A stretch of DNA of 64,000 bases from Chitiniphilus eburneus (GCF_005048205.1 NZ_SUMF01000006.1:91515-155514), one strand, 5' to 3'. Numbered from the stretch's first letter, positions 1 to 8,904 are shown. Numbers and translations: made by a program. Notes: generated by a model not told the origin, from the sequence alone.

Positions 1-476
1 TGCGTCGCTTCGGTAACCAGGTGTTCTACGGCGACGCATCGCGGCTGGAGTTGCTGCGCGCTGCGCGTGCCGATCAGGCCGAGGTGCTGATCCTGGCCAT
101 CGACGATGTCGAAGCCTCGGTAAGAACCGCCGAAACGGTGCGCATGCATTTTCCCAAGCTGAAGATCTTTGCCCGCGCCCGTAACCGCGCGCATGCCTAT
201 CGCCTGATGGACCTGGGCGTGACCGCCATCGAGCGCGAAACCTACCATTCCAGCCTGGAAATGGCCAAGGGCGCATTGCAGGCGCTGGGCCTGACCAGCG
301 CCGACGCCATCGCCACCGTTGCCGCCTTCCGTGATTACGACGAGCGCCTGCTGCTGCGCCAGCAGGCCGCGTATCACGACGAAAGCCAGTTGATCCAGAC
401 CTCGCAGGAAGCGATGCGCGAGCTGGAAAACCTGTTCGAATCGGACAGCACGCAAGCTGATCGGCCGCCGGCCTGA
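1..476 (+). CDS. KefB/KefC-type K+:H+ antiporter, C-terminal part (cut by window edge)
   Basis: The frame is open from base 3 to the TGA at 474-476, so this is the 3' end of a gene that starts before the window; the GTG at 21 is internal. The visible 158 or so residues are the second half of a TrkA-N (RCK) nucleotide-binding domain, including FYGDASRLELLRAA, where the ligand-binding fold meets its regulatory face. A charged helical tail ending in ESDSTQADRPPA follows. This layout matches the C-terminus of glutathione-gated K+ efflux proteins of the KefB/KefC (CPA2) family, which sit in the inner membrane and acidify the cytoplasm during electrophile stress. The membrane half is not visible, so KefB and KefC cannot be told apart. 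A K+ channel gene lies 1.2 kb downstream, which suggests a K+ homeostasis cluster. Confidence 0.85.
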   Translation, partial: RRFGNQVFYGDASRLELLRAARADQAEVLILAIDDVEASVRTAETVRMHFPKLKIFARARNRAHAYRLMDLGVTAIERETYHSSLEMAKGALQALGLTSADAIATVAAFRDYDERLLLRQQAAYHDESQLIQTSQEAMRELENLFESDSTQADRPPA

Positions 477-567
477 GCATCGGCCGGCCTGCTCCGTCGC
501 GGCCCGACGACAAGGGATATCCGCGGCCCCCGGCGCTGGCGGGCGGAATGGCCAGTGCCCGGGGTTG

Positions 568-595
568 TTGGCAAGTGATCGCCGCCGACTACAAT
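568..595 (+). promoter_or_regulatory. sigma-70-type promoter candidate for the 627-1010 gene
   Basis: TTGGCA (568-573) and TACAAT (590-595) are separated by 16 bases, and the start codon follows about 30 bases later. Both boxes match the consensus at five of six positions. This is a sequence match only. Confidence 0.45.
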
Positions 596-626
596 CAGGA
601 GCGTTCTCCCGGCCGGCGCGCCCACC

Positions 627-1010
627 ATGAATCTCGAAAAAATCATCTTCGGCTTCTTCATCCTGCTGGCGTTCACCCTGAACTTCGGCTTTTTCCTCGG
701 CGAGATCGACGTTCCCCACCAGCACGAGGTATTCGAACTATTCGCCGCCATCGTGGTGAACCTGATCGCCACCGTGCTCAAGTTCGGCGATCGTACCCAG
801 CTCGGCGCCCTGCACCTGGCCACCAGCCTGGTGGCGGACCTGCAACTGATCGCCGCCGCCGGGGTATGGGGCTACAACCTGTACGTCAGCGGCGTCGGCA
901 CCACCCCGACGGTGATGTCCAGCATCGTGTCGCTGTCGGGCGGCGCGCTGGCGGCCAATGTGGTGTCGGTGGTGCTGCTGATCGGCGAAACGCTTTCGCC
1001 GCGTCGGTGA
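627..1010 (+). CDS. Small four-helix inner-membrane protein, DUF6394-like
   Basis: This 127-residue protein consists almost entirely of hydrophobic helices, at roughly residues 5-24, 36-52, 62-85 and 95-120, joined by short loops. It has no signal peptide and no catalytic motif. The conserved-looking stretch FAAIVVNLIATVLKFGDRTQ and the overall size resemble the DUF6394 family as I remember it; that assignment is from memory. The gene lies between a Kef-type antiporter end and an RCK-containing K+ channel in the same orientation. A role linked to ion transport is therefore plausible but is inference. A promoter candidate lies just upstream, and a repeat block separates it from the channel gene. 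Confidence 0.7.
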   Translation: MNLEKIIFGFFILLAFTLNFGFFLGEIDVPHQHEVFELFAAIVVNLIATVLKFGDRTQLGALHLATSLVADLQLIAAAGVWGYNLYVSGVGTTPTVMSSIVSLSGGALAANVVSVVLLIGETLSPRR

Positions 1011-1044
1011 GGTTTTGATTTATGGACTGGTCAAGTGCCTGTCG

Positions 1045-1620
1045 CAACAAGCCCCCGGCAAAGCCGGGTGCGAGAGGTCAGTGGTCTGCGAGTAACCGGC
1101 GCTTCTTGATCGAATCCACTCCCCCCGCCCTCGCCGCCGCGAGGGAGCCTCGCTTTGCTCGCTGTGGCATCGGCCCGCGTTGCGTAACAGCGTCGGTGGG
1201 GGTTTGGTTTGAACGTCGGTTATGTGCCAACGGCAGCAAGCACTGGGCGGAATGGGGTGCGCGAGGTTTTTTGTCTGCCGGTAACCGGCGCTTCTTGATC
1301 GAACCCACTCCCCCCGCCCTCGCCGCCCCGGGTTCCCCGCGAAGTCGAAGACTTTGTGGGGTGGCTGAGAGGGAGCCTCGCTCTGCTCGCTGTGGCATCG
1401 GCCCGCGTTGCGTAACGGCGTCGGTGGGGGTTTGGTTTGAACGTCGGTTATGTGCCAACGGCAGCAAGCACTGGGCGGAATGGGGGGCGCGAGGCTTTTT
1501 GTCTGCCGGTAACCGGCGCTTCTTGATCGAACCCACTCCTCCCGCCCTCGCCGCCCCGGGGTCCCCGCGAAGTCGAAGACTTTGTGGGGTGGCTGAGAGG
1601 GAGCCTCGCTTTGCTCGCGG
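1045..1620. repeat. Long tandem intergenic repeat (about 190-228 bp units, three copies)
   Basis: The string GTAACCGGCGCTTCTTGATC recurs at 1092, 1281 and 1509, giving periods of 189 and 228 bases. The first unit lacks a roughly 39-base insert (GAAGTCGAAGACTTTGTGGG and flanks) that is present in units two and three. Units two and three are almost identical. Each carries the core CCCGCCCTCGCCGCC followed by GAGGGAGCCTCGCT, and the array opens with the hairpin CCCCCGGCAAAGCCGGG near 1051. The same core and hairpin reappear at 53715-53977, so this is a dispersed family. Long minus-strand open frames cross it, but they merely follow the repeat and look spurious. Confidence 0.85.
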
Positions 1621-1680
1621 TGGTATCGGGCAGAGGCGATTCGGGGTGGGGTCGATCTCGATCGGCCTTCGTGGCACGCC

Positions 1681-3420
1681 ATGACCAGCGCGCCCCAGCA
1701 GCCCATGGGTGGGTCGATGCCCAATATCTTCTTCCTGGTGTTGCGGCGCATGCGCGCGCCGTTGATCACGCTGATCCTGATCTATTCGATGTCGGTCCTG
1801 GGTCTGGTGCTGATCCCGGGCGTGGATGAGCACGGCCAGCCTTATCGCATGGATTTTTTCCATGCGTTCTATTTCGTCAGCTACACCGCGACCACCATCG
1901 GTTTCGGCGAGGTGCCACACGCCTTTACCTACCTGCAAAGAATGTGGGTGGTGGTATGTATCTACATGTCGGTGGTGGGCTGGGCCTACACCATCGGCAG
2001 TACGTTCGCCATCGTGCAGGACAAGAGCTTCCTGCAAGCGCTGCAATTGGCGCGGTTCAGCGGGCGGGTGCGGCGGCTGGCCGATCCATTCATCCTGGTC
2101 TGCGGCTACGGGCAGACGGCGCGGCTGCTGTGCAAGGCGCTCGACCGCCAGGGCTTGCGCTTCGTGGTGCTGGACCTGCGCGAAGAACGCGTGCTGGATG
2201 TGATCTTCGCCGACTACCGGTTCGACGTGCCGGCCTATGCCGGCAATGCCGCCAACCCGCAGTTGCTGACCTATGCCGGGCTCACCCATCCGCGCTGCCA
2301 GGGCATTCTCGCCATCACCGGCGACGAGGAGGCCAATCTGGCCGTCGCCATCGCCGCCTATGTGTTGCGGCCGAAGTTGTTGTCGGTCTGCCGTTCCAAG
2401 ACCCACGCGGTGGCCGAGAACATGGCGTCGTTCGGCGCCAACCGGGTGATCAACATGTTCGACGCGGTGGGCGCACAATTTCGCCGCGCGCTGCATGCGC
2501 CGCACACCAGCCGGTTGTGGGACACGCTATCGGAGTTCCCCGGCAACCCGCTGCCGCCGCTGATCAAGCCGCCACGCGGCCACTGGGTGATCGTGGGCTA
2601 CGGCCGCTTCGGGCAGGCGGTGAAACAGGCCCTCGATTGCGAGGGCGCCACGGTATCGGTGATCGATCCCGAGCCGCAACCCAGCATCGATCCGGCGCAG
2701 TTCACGCTGGCGCTGGGGGTGGACAATGCGTCGCTACGCGCGGCCGGCATCGCGCATGCGGTGGGGCTGGTCGCCTGCCACGATCAGGATGCGAGCAATC
2801 TGTCGGCCATCGCCACCGCGCGCGCCATCAAGCCCGACCTGTTCGTGGTGGCGCGGCAGAATATGGCCAACAACAGCCTGCTGTTCACCGCATTCAAACC
2901 GGATCTGGCCGTGGTGCGCGCACGGGTGATGTCGCACGAATGCCTGCGGACCTTGAACACGCCCACGCTGGCGCGTTTTCTGGAACTGATCCAGACCCGC
3001 AGCGAAATCTGGGCGGCGGCGCTGATGCGCGAACTGGAACAGCTTTGCCGGGGCGACGTGCCACAGACCTGGGTGGTGGAACTCAATGCCGGCAACGAAG
3101 CGGCCATCTACGCACTGCTGGCCAACCCAACACCGCCGCTGGAAATGCGCCATCTCCAGACCAACCCGCACAATGTGGAGTTGCCGCTGCGTTGCCTGCC
3201 GCTGCTGTTTATGCACGGTGGCAGGGAGATTCTGCTGCCACCGCCGGAAAGCACCCTGTCCTTCGGCGACCGTATCCTTTTCGCCGGAACACGGGGTTCA
3301 TACCACGCGCAGCAGGCTGCCTTGTCGCACCGGGCGACGATGGATTATGTCCGTACCGGCGTCGAGCAACCCGATAGCTGGCTGTTCCGCAAGATCGCGC
3401 AATGGCGCCGCGATCGTTGA
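1681..3420 (+). CDS. Two-helix K+ channel with two cytoplasmic RCK (TrkA-N) domains
   Basis: The 579-residue protein has a transmembrane helix at about 24-46, a pore helix and selectivity filter at about 58-77 (TTIGFGE, residues 71-77), and a second helix at about 86-111. This is the classic two-transmembrane K+ channel core. Two nucleotide-binding folds follow, each opening with a glycine-rich loop: GYGQTA (142-147) and GYGRFG (306-311). A TrkA-C-like regulatory segment lies near 460-560. Such channels pass K+ across the inner membrane under control of ligands bound to the RCK ring. Carrying both RCK units on one chain resembles GsuK or MthK-like tandem forms. An ATG at 1705 or 1717 could be the true start, because no clear ribosome site precedes 1681. 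A repeat block lies immediately upstream. Confidence 0.88.
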   Translation: MTSAPQQPMGGSMPNIFFLVLRRMRAPLITLILIYSMSVLGLVLIPGVDEHGQPYRMDFFHAFYFVSYTATTIGFGEVPHAFTYLQRMWVVVCIYMSVVGWAYTIGSTFAIVQDKSFLQALQLARFSGRVRRLADPFILVCGYGQTARLLCKALDRQGLRFVVLDLREERVLDVIFADYRFDVPAYAGNAANPQLLTYAGLTHPRCQGILAITGDEEANLAVAIAAYVLRPKLLSVCRSKTHAVAENMASFGANRVINMFDAVGAQFRRALHAPHTSRLWDTLSEFPGNPLPPLIKPPRGHWVIVGYGRFGQAVKQALDCEGATVSVIDPEPQPSIDPAQFTLALGVDNASLRAAGIAHAVGLVACHDQDASNLSAIATARAIKPDLFVVARQNMANNSLLFTAFKPDLAVVRARVMSHECLRTLNTPTLARFLELIQTRSEIWAAALMRELEQLCRGDVPQTWVVELNAGNEAAIYALLANPTPPLEMRHLQTNPHNVELPLRCLPLLFMHGGREILLPPPESTLSFGDRILFAGTRGSYHAQQAALSHRATMDYVRTGVEQPDSWLFRKIAQWRRDR

Positions 3421-3930
3421 GCCTCAGGCCGCGATCCGATGGTTTTTTACGACAAACCGCTGTCAACCCATGGTGGTCTTTTTCACGGTCGCGCATTCGC
3501 TTCACCTGGCTCGCCGGGGATGCGACACCAGGTGACCCGCCCGATCAACCATGGATGGAGGGCCATACCCATGCATTATCACCGCCACTTAGGGTTGACA
3601 GCAGGAAGCTTTAGCAAATATCTGAATATTAAGCGTTATTTTTAACATGCAAATTCGGACACACTTATCGCCTATCAATTCGTGTTTTCTCGCAAATTGA
3701 TCCAGGTCATGCCTGGGGCATGCGGAAAGACGTCCAATTACCTTAATTTCTTCCTGCGATCCAAAGGCAAACGTCATGAGTCGCTGAGTCAGGCACCGAT
3801 CCCGTGATGTAGTCCACGCGGCCGATTCCCGATCCCAGCGCGATAGCCCCACCGACCTTTCCACCGATCGCATGCGGAACCTGGCGCCGCCCCCGCGCGG
3901 CAATCCGACGGCATGATCGAGGAGGTCATC
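3421..3930. other. Regulatory intergenic region upstream of the stress-protein genes
   Basis: About 510 bases hold no convincing gene. The stretch 3590-3750 is clearly lower in GC than its surroundings. It contains TTGACA at 3595-3600 without a good -10 partner and an FNR-like dyad at 3697-3710. A possible -10 (CTTAAT, 3742-3747) lies at about the right distance for an FNR-activated promoter. The transcript leader to the first stress-protein gene would then be roughly 180 bases. Confidence 0.5.
3697..3710 (+). promoter_or_regulatory. FNR/Anr-type binding box
   Basis: TTGATCCAGGTCAT fits the FNR/Anr consensus TTGAT-N4-ATCAA at eight of ten fixed positions. Sites of the form TTGATnnnGGTCAA are common upstream of oxygen-regulated genes in betaproteobacteria. 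It lies upstream of two universal stress proteins and a cation ATPase, which are frequent members of FNR/Anr regulons. The match is seen directly; binding is inferred. Confidence 0.6.
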
Positions 3931-4350
3931 ATGAGAACGGTGCTGATCCCGGTGGACGGCTCGCCCCAATCCACCATGGCGGTGGCAACCCTGCTGCGTT
4001 TCGCCGACTACGAACGAATCGGGCAAGTCTGCCTGCTCAACGTGCAACCCGAACTCCACCCCGGTTACCGCGCGTTGGATGCCGCCGAAATCGCAGCGCT
4101 GACACTGCAACAGGGCGAACGCGCGCTCATCGATGGTGTCCGCCTGCTGGAAGAGGCAGGCATACCCTTTCAGATCCGGATCGAGACCGGTGCCGTCGCC
4201 CCCACCATTGCCCGGGTCGCCGAGGAAACCGGCGCCGAGCAGATTTTCATGGGCAGCCAGGGGCGCGGCGCCATTGCCGCCTTCGTGCTGGGTTCCGTCG
4301 CAATCAAAACGCTCAGCCTGACTTCGCTGCCCATCACCCTGGTGCGCTGA
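3931..4350 (+). CDS. Universal stress protein (UspA family), first of a pair
   Basis: The start ATG at 3931 was chosen because GAGGAGG lies 7-13 bases upstream; an in-frame ATG at 3913 would place that ribosome site inside the gene. The 139-residue product begins MRTVLIPVDGSPQS, with the Asp and Ser of the family's nucleotide pocket. It ends with the G-2X-G-9X-G-S ATP-binding signature: GSQGRG, then GS. It is a soluble cytoplasmic alpha/beta protein of normal length for a single-domain Usp. The family is induced by growth arrest, oxygen limitation and other stresses, and ATP-binding members dimerise. Only 24 bases separate it from a second usp gene, so the two are very likely co-transcribed from the FNR-like promoter upstream. 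Confidence 0.92.
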   Translation: MRTVLIPVDGSPQSTMAVATLLRFADYERIGQVCLLNVQPELHPGYRALDAAEIAALTLQQGERALIDGVRLLEEAGIPFQIRIETGAVAPTIARVAEETGAEQIFMGSQGRGAIAAFVLGSVAIKTLSLTSLPITLVR

Positions 4351-4374
4351 AAGACGCCGTACAAGGAGCAAGCC

Positions 4375-4803
4375 ATGTTGAAGATCCTGGTTCCCGTCGA
4401 TGGCTCGGAGAACGCCAAACGCGCGCTGGCGCACGTGATCGAACTGACGCAAAGCGGCCTGCCGCTGCAAGTGCACCTGCTGAACGTGCAATCGCCGCTG
4501 CAAAGCAAAATCAGCCTGAACGCCATTGCCTCGCAAGCCACGCTGGACGCCTATTTCCACGAGCTGGGCGACGAAGCGCTGGCTGCCGGGCTGGCATTGC
4601 TGAACCAGGCCCGCGTGCCTTACCAGTACAGCGTCGAATTCGGCCCGCCAGCCAAGACCATCGTCGACGAAGCGCAGAAGCGCGGCTGCCACCGGATCGT
4701 GATGGGAACCCGGGGGTTCGGGCTGATCTCGAACCTGGTGGTCGGCTCCATCGCCTACCAGGTGGTTCATCTTTCCACCCTGCCAGTCACCCTGGTGCAG
4801 TAG
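4375..4803 (+). CDS. Universal stress protein (UspA family), second of a pair
   Basis: The 142-residue product starts MLKILVPVDGSENA after a clear AAGGAG ribosome site. It keeps the ATP signature GTRGFG followed nine residues later by GS, and closes with LSTLPVTLVQ, as its neighbour closes with LTSLPITLVR. The two proteins share the fold but differ widely in between, so they are old paralogues rather than a recent duplication. Different partners or a heterodimer are possible. The gene is the middle member of the usp-usp-ATPase group. Its direct role cannot be read from the sequence. Confidence 0.92.
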   Translation: MLKILVPVDGSENAKRALAHVIELTQSGLPLQVHLLNVQSPLQSKISLNAIASQATLDAYFHELGDEALAAGLALLNQARVPYQYSVEFGPPAKTIVDEAQKRGCHRIVMGTRGFGLISNLVVGSIAYQVVHLSTLPVTLVQ

Positions 4804-5110
4804 TTCGACACTAGCTCAGCACCCTCGCGGTGCTGCGCAACCCGATTACAACGCCCGCCGACGCGCCATCCGGCGGGCTCGATCGCCATCCCGGACCCGG
4901 CCCGCCTTGCGGGCCAGCACACCCGGTGACGGCTTCCGCCACGCCCCCGGCGTGGCCCACCCCGGCGCCCTGACCGTCGGACCTTCATCCACCCCCGATA
5001 AGAACCACCTGGATTCGAGCAAACCGGACTACGGCACCCTTCTCCGCCACGAGCGAAGCAACGGCCCGGCAGCCAGAGCGAAGCCAGCACCGGTTCGGAG
5101 GCCCCCCGTC
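4804..5110. other. Gap between the second usp gene and the P-type ATPase gene
   Basis: Just over 300 bases without a gene. The ATPase reading frame is open back to 4907, but the extension is Pro/Arg-rich and unlike the family. I see no strong promoter, no second FNR box and no terminator, so read-through from the usp pair is possible. Confidence 0.4.
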
Positions 5111-7819
5111 ATGACACGACCCGTTCCCGACCCGAACGCCCCACCCACCTGGCACCAACTGGACATCCCCATCACGCTGACCGCGCTGGAGACCTCGGCC
5201 CACGGCCTGTCCGCCGCCGAAGCCGCAGCGAGGCTGGCGCGGCACGGCCCCAATGTCCTGCCCGAACAGGCGCGCCGCCCTGGCTGGCTACGCTTCCTGC
5301 TGCACTTCAACGACGTGCTGATCTATATCCTGCTCGGCGCCTGCGTGGTGACCGGCGCGATGGGCCATTGGGTGGATACCATGGTCATTCTCGGCGTGGC
5401 CGTCATCAATGCGCTGATCGGCTTCATCCAGGAAAACAGCGCGGAAAAATCGCTGCAAAGCATTCGCGACATGCTTTCCAGCCAGACGCTGGCGCTACGC
5501 GACGGCAAGACCCGCGTGGTGGCCACCGCCGATCTCGTGCCCGGCGACGTGGTATCGCTGCGCCCCGGCGACAAGATTCCGGCCGATCTGCGCCTGCTGC
5601 AAACCCACAGCCTGCGTGTCGAGGAAGCCATCCTCACCGGCGAATCGTCGGTGGTGGAAAAACACATTGCCGCCATTCCGGGCGACGCCTTGCTGGGCGA
5701 CCGCCGCAACATGGCGTTTTCCGGTACCACGGTCAGCGCCGGCAACGCGCTGGGCATCGTGGTGGCCACGGCCGGCGACACCGAGCTGGGCCACATCAAC
5801 CGCATGATCTCCACCGTCAGCCCGATCCAGACACCGCTGCTGCAACAGACGAAACGGCTGGGTCAGGTCATTTTCATCATGATCCTGGCGATGATGGCCG
5901 TATTGTTCTTCTGGGGCTGGCTGGCGCATGACATGCCCTTCGGCCAGCTACTGCTGGCGCTGATCAGCCTGGCCGTAGCCGCGGTGCCCGAGGGCCTGCC
6001 GGCGGTGATCTCGATCATCCTGTCGCTGGGCGTGCAGAAGATGGCGCGCAGCAAGGCCATCATCCGCAAGCTGCCCACGGTGGAAACGCTGGGCGCGATG
6101 ACCATCGTCTGCTCGGACAAGACCGGCACGCTCACCATGAACGAAATGACGGTGAAGTCGGTGGTGCTGGGCGATCGCGCCTATACCGTGGCCGGCGAAA
6201 GCTACGAGCCGGTGGGCGAAATCCGTGAAGTCGGCGGGCAGGCCGTGGGCGGCATCGATCCCGCCACGCCGTTGGGCCTGTTCATCACCGCGGTGGACCT
6301 GTGCAACGACACCCGCCTGCGCCGCGACAGCCACGGTCGCTGGCAGGTGGTGGGCGCCCCCACCGCCGGTGCGCTCAAGGTGCTGGCGGCCAAAGCCGGC
6401 ATCCAGCACGACGGGGCGAAGCAGCACGGCAAGATTCCATTCGACTCCGCCTACAAGTACCAGGCCACGCATCACGAACTGAACGGCCGCCATTACCTGT
6501 TCATGATCGGCGCGCCCGACGTGATCGCCGCGCGCTGCGCCACCGAACTGCATGACGATGGCCAGCGCCCGTTCGCGGCCGCCTATTGGGAAGACGCCAT
6601 GGCGCGCCAATCCGAAGGGGGCCTGCGGATGCTGGCGGCGGCGTATCGGGAAATCCCGGCCGGCTTTCCCGAACTGGACCACCCGCACCTGGAACAGGGC
6701 CTGGTGTTCCTGGGCTTCGCCGGCATGATGGACCCGCCGCGCCCCGAAGCCACCGAAGCCATCGCGCTATGCCGTACCGCCGGCATCCGCGTAAAGATGA
6801 TCACGGGCGATCACCCCGGCACCGCGATGGCCATCGGCGCGATGATGGGGATCGGCAACGGCCAGGACGTCGTGACCGGCCAGCAACTGGAGGCGCTGGA
6901 CGACGAAGCGCTGGTGGACGTGGCCGACCGTTGCGATATCTTTGCCCGCACCAGCCCCGAACACAAACTACGGCTGGTCCGCGCGCTACAGCGGCGTGGC
7001 AATGTGGTCGGCATGACCGGTGACGGCGTGAACGACGCACCGGCGCTCAAGCAGGCCGATGTCGGCATCGCCATGGGCATCAAGGGCACCGAGGTCACGC
7101 GCGAGGCGGCCGACATGGTGCTGGCAGACGACAACTTCGCCACCATTGCGCGCGCGGTGAAGGAAGGCCGCCGCGTCTACGACAATCTGAAGAAAACCAT
7201 CCACTTCATCCTGCCCACCAACCTGGGGCAAGGGCTGCTGGTCGTGGTTGCCCTCCTCACCGGCGCGGTGATCCCGCTGACGCCGTTGCAAATCCTGTGG
7301 ATGAACATGGCCACCTCGACCACGCTGTCGTTCGGCCTGGCCTTCGAGCCGGCGGAGCCCGGCCTGATGCACCGCCGCCCGCGCGATCCGGCCCGCTCCA
7401 TCCTGGATGGCTACGCCATCTGGCGCGTGGCCCTGGTCGGCACGCTGCTGGCCGCCAGCGCATTCATCCTGGAAAGCCAGTTGCTCGCGCTGGGCAAAGA
7501 CACCGACTTCGTGCGCACCGTGCTGCTTCAGACGCTGGTCGCGACGCAGTGGGTCTACATGTTCAACTGCCGCATCCAGGATCGCTTCTCGCTGGACCTG
7601 GCGATGTTCCGCAGCAAGGGCCTGTGGCTGGCCACCGGTGTCCTGGCGGCGCTTCAACTCGCCATCGTCCACCTGCCGTTCATGAACGACATCTTCGGCA
7701 CCACGCCACTGCCGTTCCTATATTGGTTGCTCAGCCTGAAGATCGCCCTGCTGATCTTTGCGGTGATCGAGCTGGAAAAATGGATCACCCGGCAAATCCG
7801 CGCCCGCCGTCGGCCTTGA
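5111..7819 (+). CDS. P2-type cation-transporting ATPase (Ca2+-ATPase-like)
   Basis: From the ATG at 5111 (GGAGG upstream) the product has 902 residues, the usual length for bacterial P2 pumps. In order it shows a cation-ATPase N domain (about 13-80), the actuator motif TGES (176-179) and the M4 signature PEGLP (293-297). The phosphorylation site CSDKTGTLT has its aspartate at 336, the hinge is TGDGVNDAP (636-644), and a six-helix C-terminal membrane block follows. PEGLP instead of PEMLP argues against an MgtA Mg2+ importer and for the SERCA/PMR1-like group (Ca2+, Mn2+ or Na+/K+), but the ion cannot be fixed from sequence. The pump sits in the inner membrane. It follows two Usp genes behind an FNR-like box, an arrangement seen in anaerobic regulons. 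Confidence 0.9.
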   Translation: MTRPVPDPNAPPTWHQLDIPITLTALETSAHGLSAAEAAARLARHGPNVLPEQARRPGWLRFLLHFNDVLIYILLGACVVTGAMGHWVDTMVILGVAVINALIGFIQENSAEKSLQSIRDMLSSQTLALRDGKTRVVATADLVPGDVVSLRPGDKIPADLRLLQTHSLRVEEAILTGESSVVEKHIAAIPGDALLGDRRNMAFSGTTVSAGNALGIVVATAGDTELGHINRMISTVSPIQTPLLQQTKRLGQVIFIMILAMMAVLFFWGWLAHDMPFGQLLLALISLAVAAVPEGLPAVISIILSLGVQKMARSKAIIRKLPTVETLGAMTIVCSDKTGTLTMNEMTVKSVVLGDRAYTVAGESYEPVGEIREVGGQAVGGIDPATPLGLFITAVDLCNDTRLRRDSHGRWQVVGAPTAGALKVLAAKAGIQHDGAKQHGKIPFDSAYKYQATHHELNGRHYLFMIGAPDVIAARCATELHDDGQRPFAAAYWEDAMARQSEGGLRMLAAAYREIPAGFPELDHPHLEQGLVFLGFAGMMDPPRPEATEAIALCRTAGIRVKMITGDHPGTAMAIGAMMGIGNGQDVVTGQQLEALDDEALVDVADRCDIFARTSPEHKLRLVRALQRRGNVVGMTGDGVNDAPALKQADVGIAMGIKGTEVTREAADMVLADDNFATIARAVKEGRRVYDNLKKTIHFILPTNLGQGLLVVVALLTGAVIPLTPLQILWMNMATSTTLSFGLAFEPAEPGLMHRRPRDPARSILDGYAIWRVALVGTLLAASAFILESQLLALGKDTDFVRTVLLQTLVATQWVYMFNCRIQDRFSLDLAMFRSKGLWLATGVLAALQLAIVHLPFMNDIFGTTPLPFLYWLLSLKIALLIFAVIELEKWITRQIRARRRP

Positions 7820-7856
7820 AGGCGCTGCGCGCATCAAACCGCGCGGATCGATGAAA

Positions 7857-7898
7857 ATGCCGGATGCAAGGCGCCAGACGCGCCCACGCATCCGGCAT
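7857..7898. terminator. Hairpin between convergent genes
   Basis: ATGCCGGATGC (7857-7867) pairs perfectly with GCATCCGGCAT (7888-7898) across a 20-base loop. There is no T tract, so termination efficiency is uncertain. Its place between convergent genes fits a shared terminator. Confidence 0.45.
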
Positions 7899-7907
7899 CT
7901 CGATAGC

Positions 7908-7921
7908 GTCGATTCGCCCTA
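7908..7921. repeat. Solo terminal end of repeat family 2
   Basis: GTCGATTCGCCCTA is identical to the outer end of family 2 elements (compare 61532-61545). No partner end is visible nearby. Its last bases form the TAG stop codon of the minus-strand gene ending at 7919. Confidence 0.55.
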
Positions 7922-8458
7922 GAACGAAAACGACACCCCGCCATAAACGCCGTTCGCCAATTCGGCCGACGGTTGCCCCTCCTCGCCTTCCACCTTCACG
8001 TATCGATAGCCGAGATCGGCGCCGATCTGTCTGGTCAGGTTGTAGCGTACGCCGGCCATGGCTTCGGTGTAGGCTCCAACACCGCTTGCCAGCGATTCGG
8101 GCGCATACCAGGCGCCACCCAGCAGCTTGAAGTGCTCGCCCAACGGCCATTGCACGGTCCCCCCCATCGCCAGCGCGCCACCGGTGTCGCCCGAATCCAG
8201 ATCCACATACATCGCCTTGCCACCCAGCGTGACCAGCACCGAACCCAGCGGCACGCCCAGACCCAACCCCAGGCCGGCGACATAGCCGAGGTCATCGTGA
8301 TACAACCAGTCTGCGGTCAGCCCGAGACCGCCGGCATTGAGTCCCGCGTTGGCGGAAACGAAATCCTCGCCCGCGGCGGCGGTCAGGTCCATTGCATTGG
8401 CGCAAGCCGCCGACCATGAAAAAACCATTGCCAGCACGGCGGAATATGAATGCTTCAT
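7919..8458 (-). CDS. YfaZ-like outer-membrane beta-barrel protein
   Basis: The start is placed at 8458 because the product then opens with a good signal peptide (MKHSYSAVLAMVFSWSAACANA, cut about residue 22). The longer frame would bury it behind 11 extra residues. The mature part is a Gly-rich, alternating polar/hydrophobic chain of about 157 residues. Its aromatic terminal Phe (GGVSFSF) is the hallmark of BAM-inserted beta-barrels. Size and pattern resemble the YfaZ family of small outer-membrane proteins, whose function is not established. The TAG stop codon coincides with a family 2 repeat end, so the last residues may be affected by that insertion. It stands alone, convergent with the ATPase gene. 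Confidence 0.75.
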   Translation of the reverse strand: MKHSYSAVLAMVFSWSAACANAMDLTAAAGEDFVSANAGLNAGGLGLTADWLYHDDLGYVAGLGLGLGVPLGSVLVTLGGKAMYVDLDSGDTGGALAMGGTVQWPLGEHFKLLGGAWYAPESLASGVGAYTEAMAGVRYNLTRQIGADLGYRYVKVEGEEGQPSAELANGVYGGVSFSF

Positions 8459-8848
8459 TTCAGGGATCCGATTGGAAAAAAGTGCGGGCATCTCATCACC
8501 CGCCCCCTGTCCCCACCAACGGGATATTCACGCTCATGCAGCGGTAGCAGTGCCACGCGCGGCCATCGAATCTTGATTTAACCGGGGCAAAATCGCATGC
8601 CTTCACCATGGAATCCGGCCCGGTTCCGCTCAACGATTCATGACGCCGTGTTGCCACGGCATTGCCCATCCAGGACAACGCAATAAGAGCCGCTGACAAA
8701 GCCCAGCGCAGCGGTTCTGGCAAGGCGCGCGAAACGCCCTGAAAGGCAATAAACCGGACTTCCTTCGGTCGCAGGCAGTACAAGGCGTACGGCAAGTGAG
8801 GCTCGGCGCCCCCGCGCGACATCGCCAGAAGGGCTTTGTTGGCGACTC
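8459..8848. other. Intergenic stretch without a supported gene
   Basis: About 390 bases between the outer-membrane protein gene and the rlmB terminator. A minus-strand frame of 127 codons crosses it, but its composition is irregular, it has no ribosome site and it resembles no family. I see no RNA gene. Confidence 0.4.
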
Positions 8849-8877
8849 TAAAAAAAGGCCGCGCAATCCGCGCGGCC
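8849..8877 (-). terminator. Rho-independent terminator of rlmB
   Basis: Read on the minus strand, GGCCGCGCGGATTGCGCGGCC forms a strong GC stem followed by a run of seven T. It lies just after the rlmB stop codon. Confidence 0.85.
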
Positions 8878-8904
8878 ATATCGGCACGATCGATCCCGGC
8901 CGGA

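Noticed and set aside
1078..2505. 475-codon minus-strand frame through the repeat block and the K+ channel gene
   Set aside because: It consists of repeat translations plus antisense of the channel. The repeats in its product follow the DNA repeats.
8496..8879. 127-codon minus-strand frame upstream of the outer-membrane protein gene
   Set aside because: It starts inside the rlmB terminator, lacks a ribosome site and has irregular composition.
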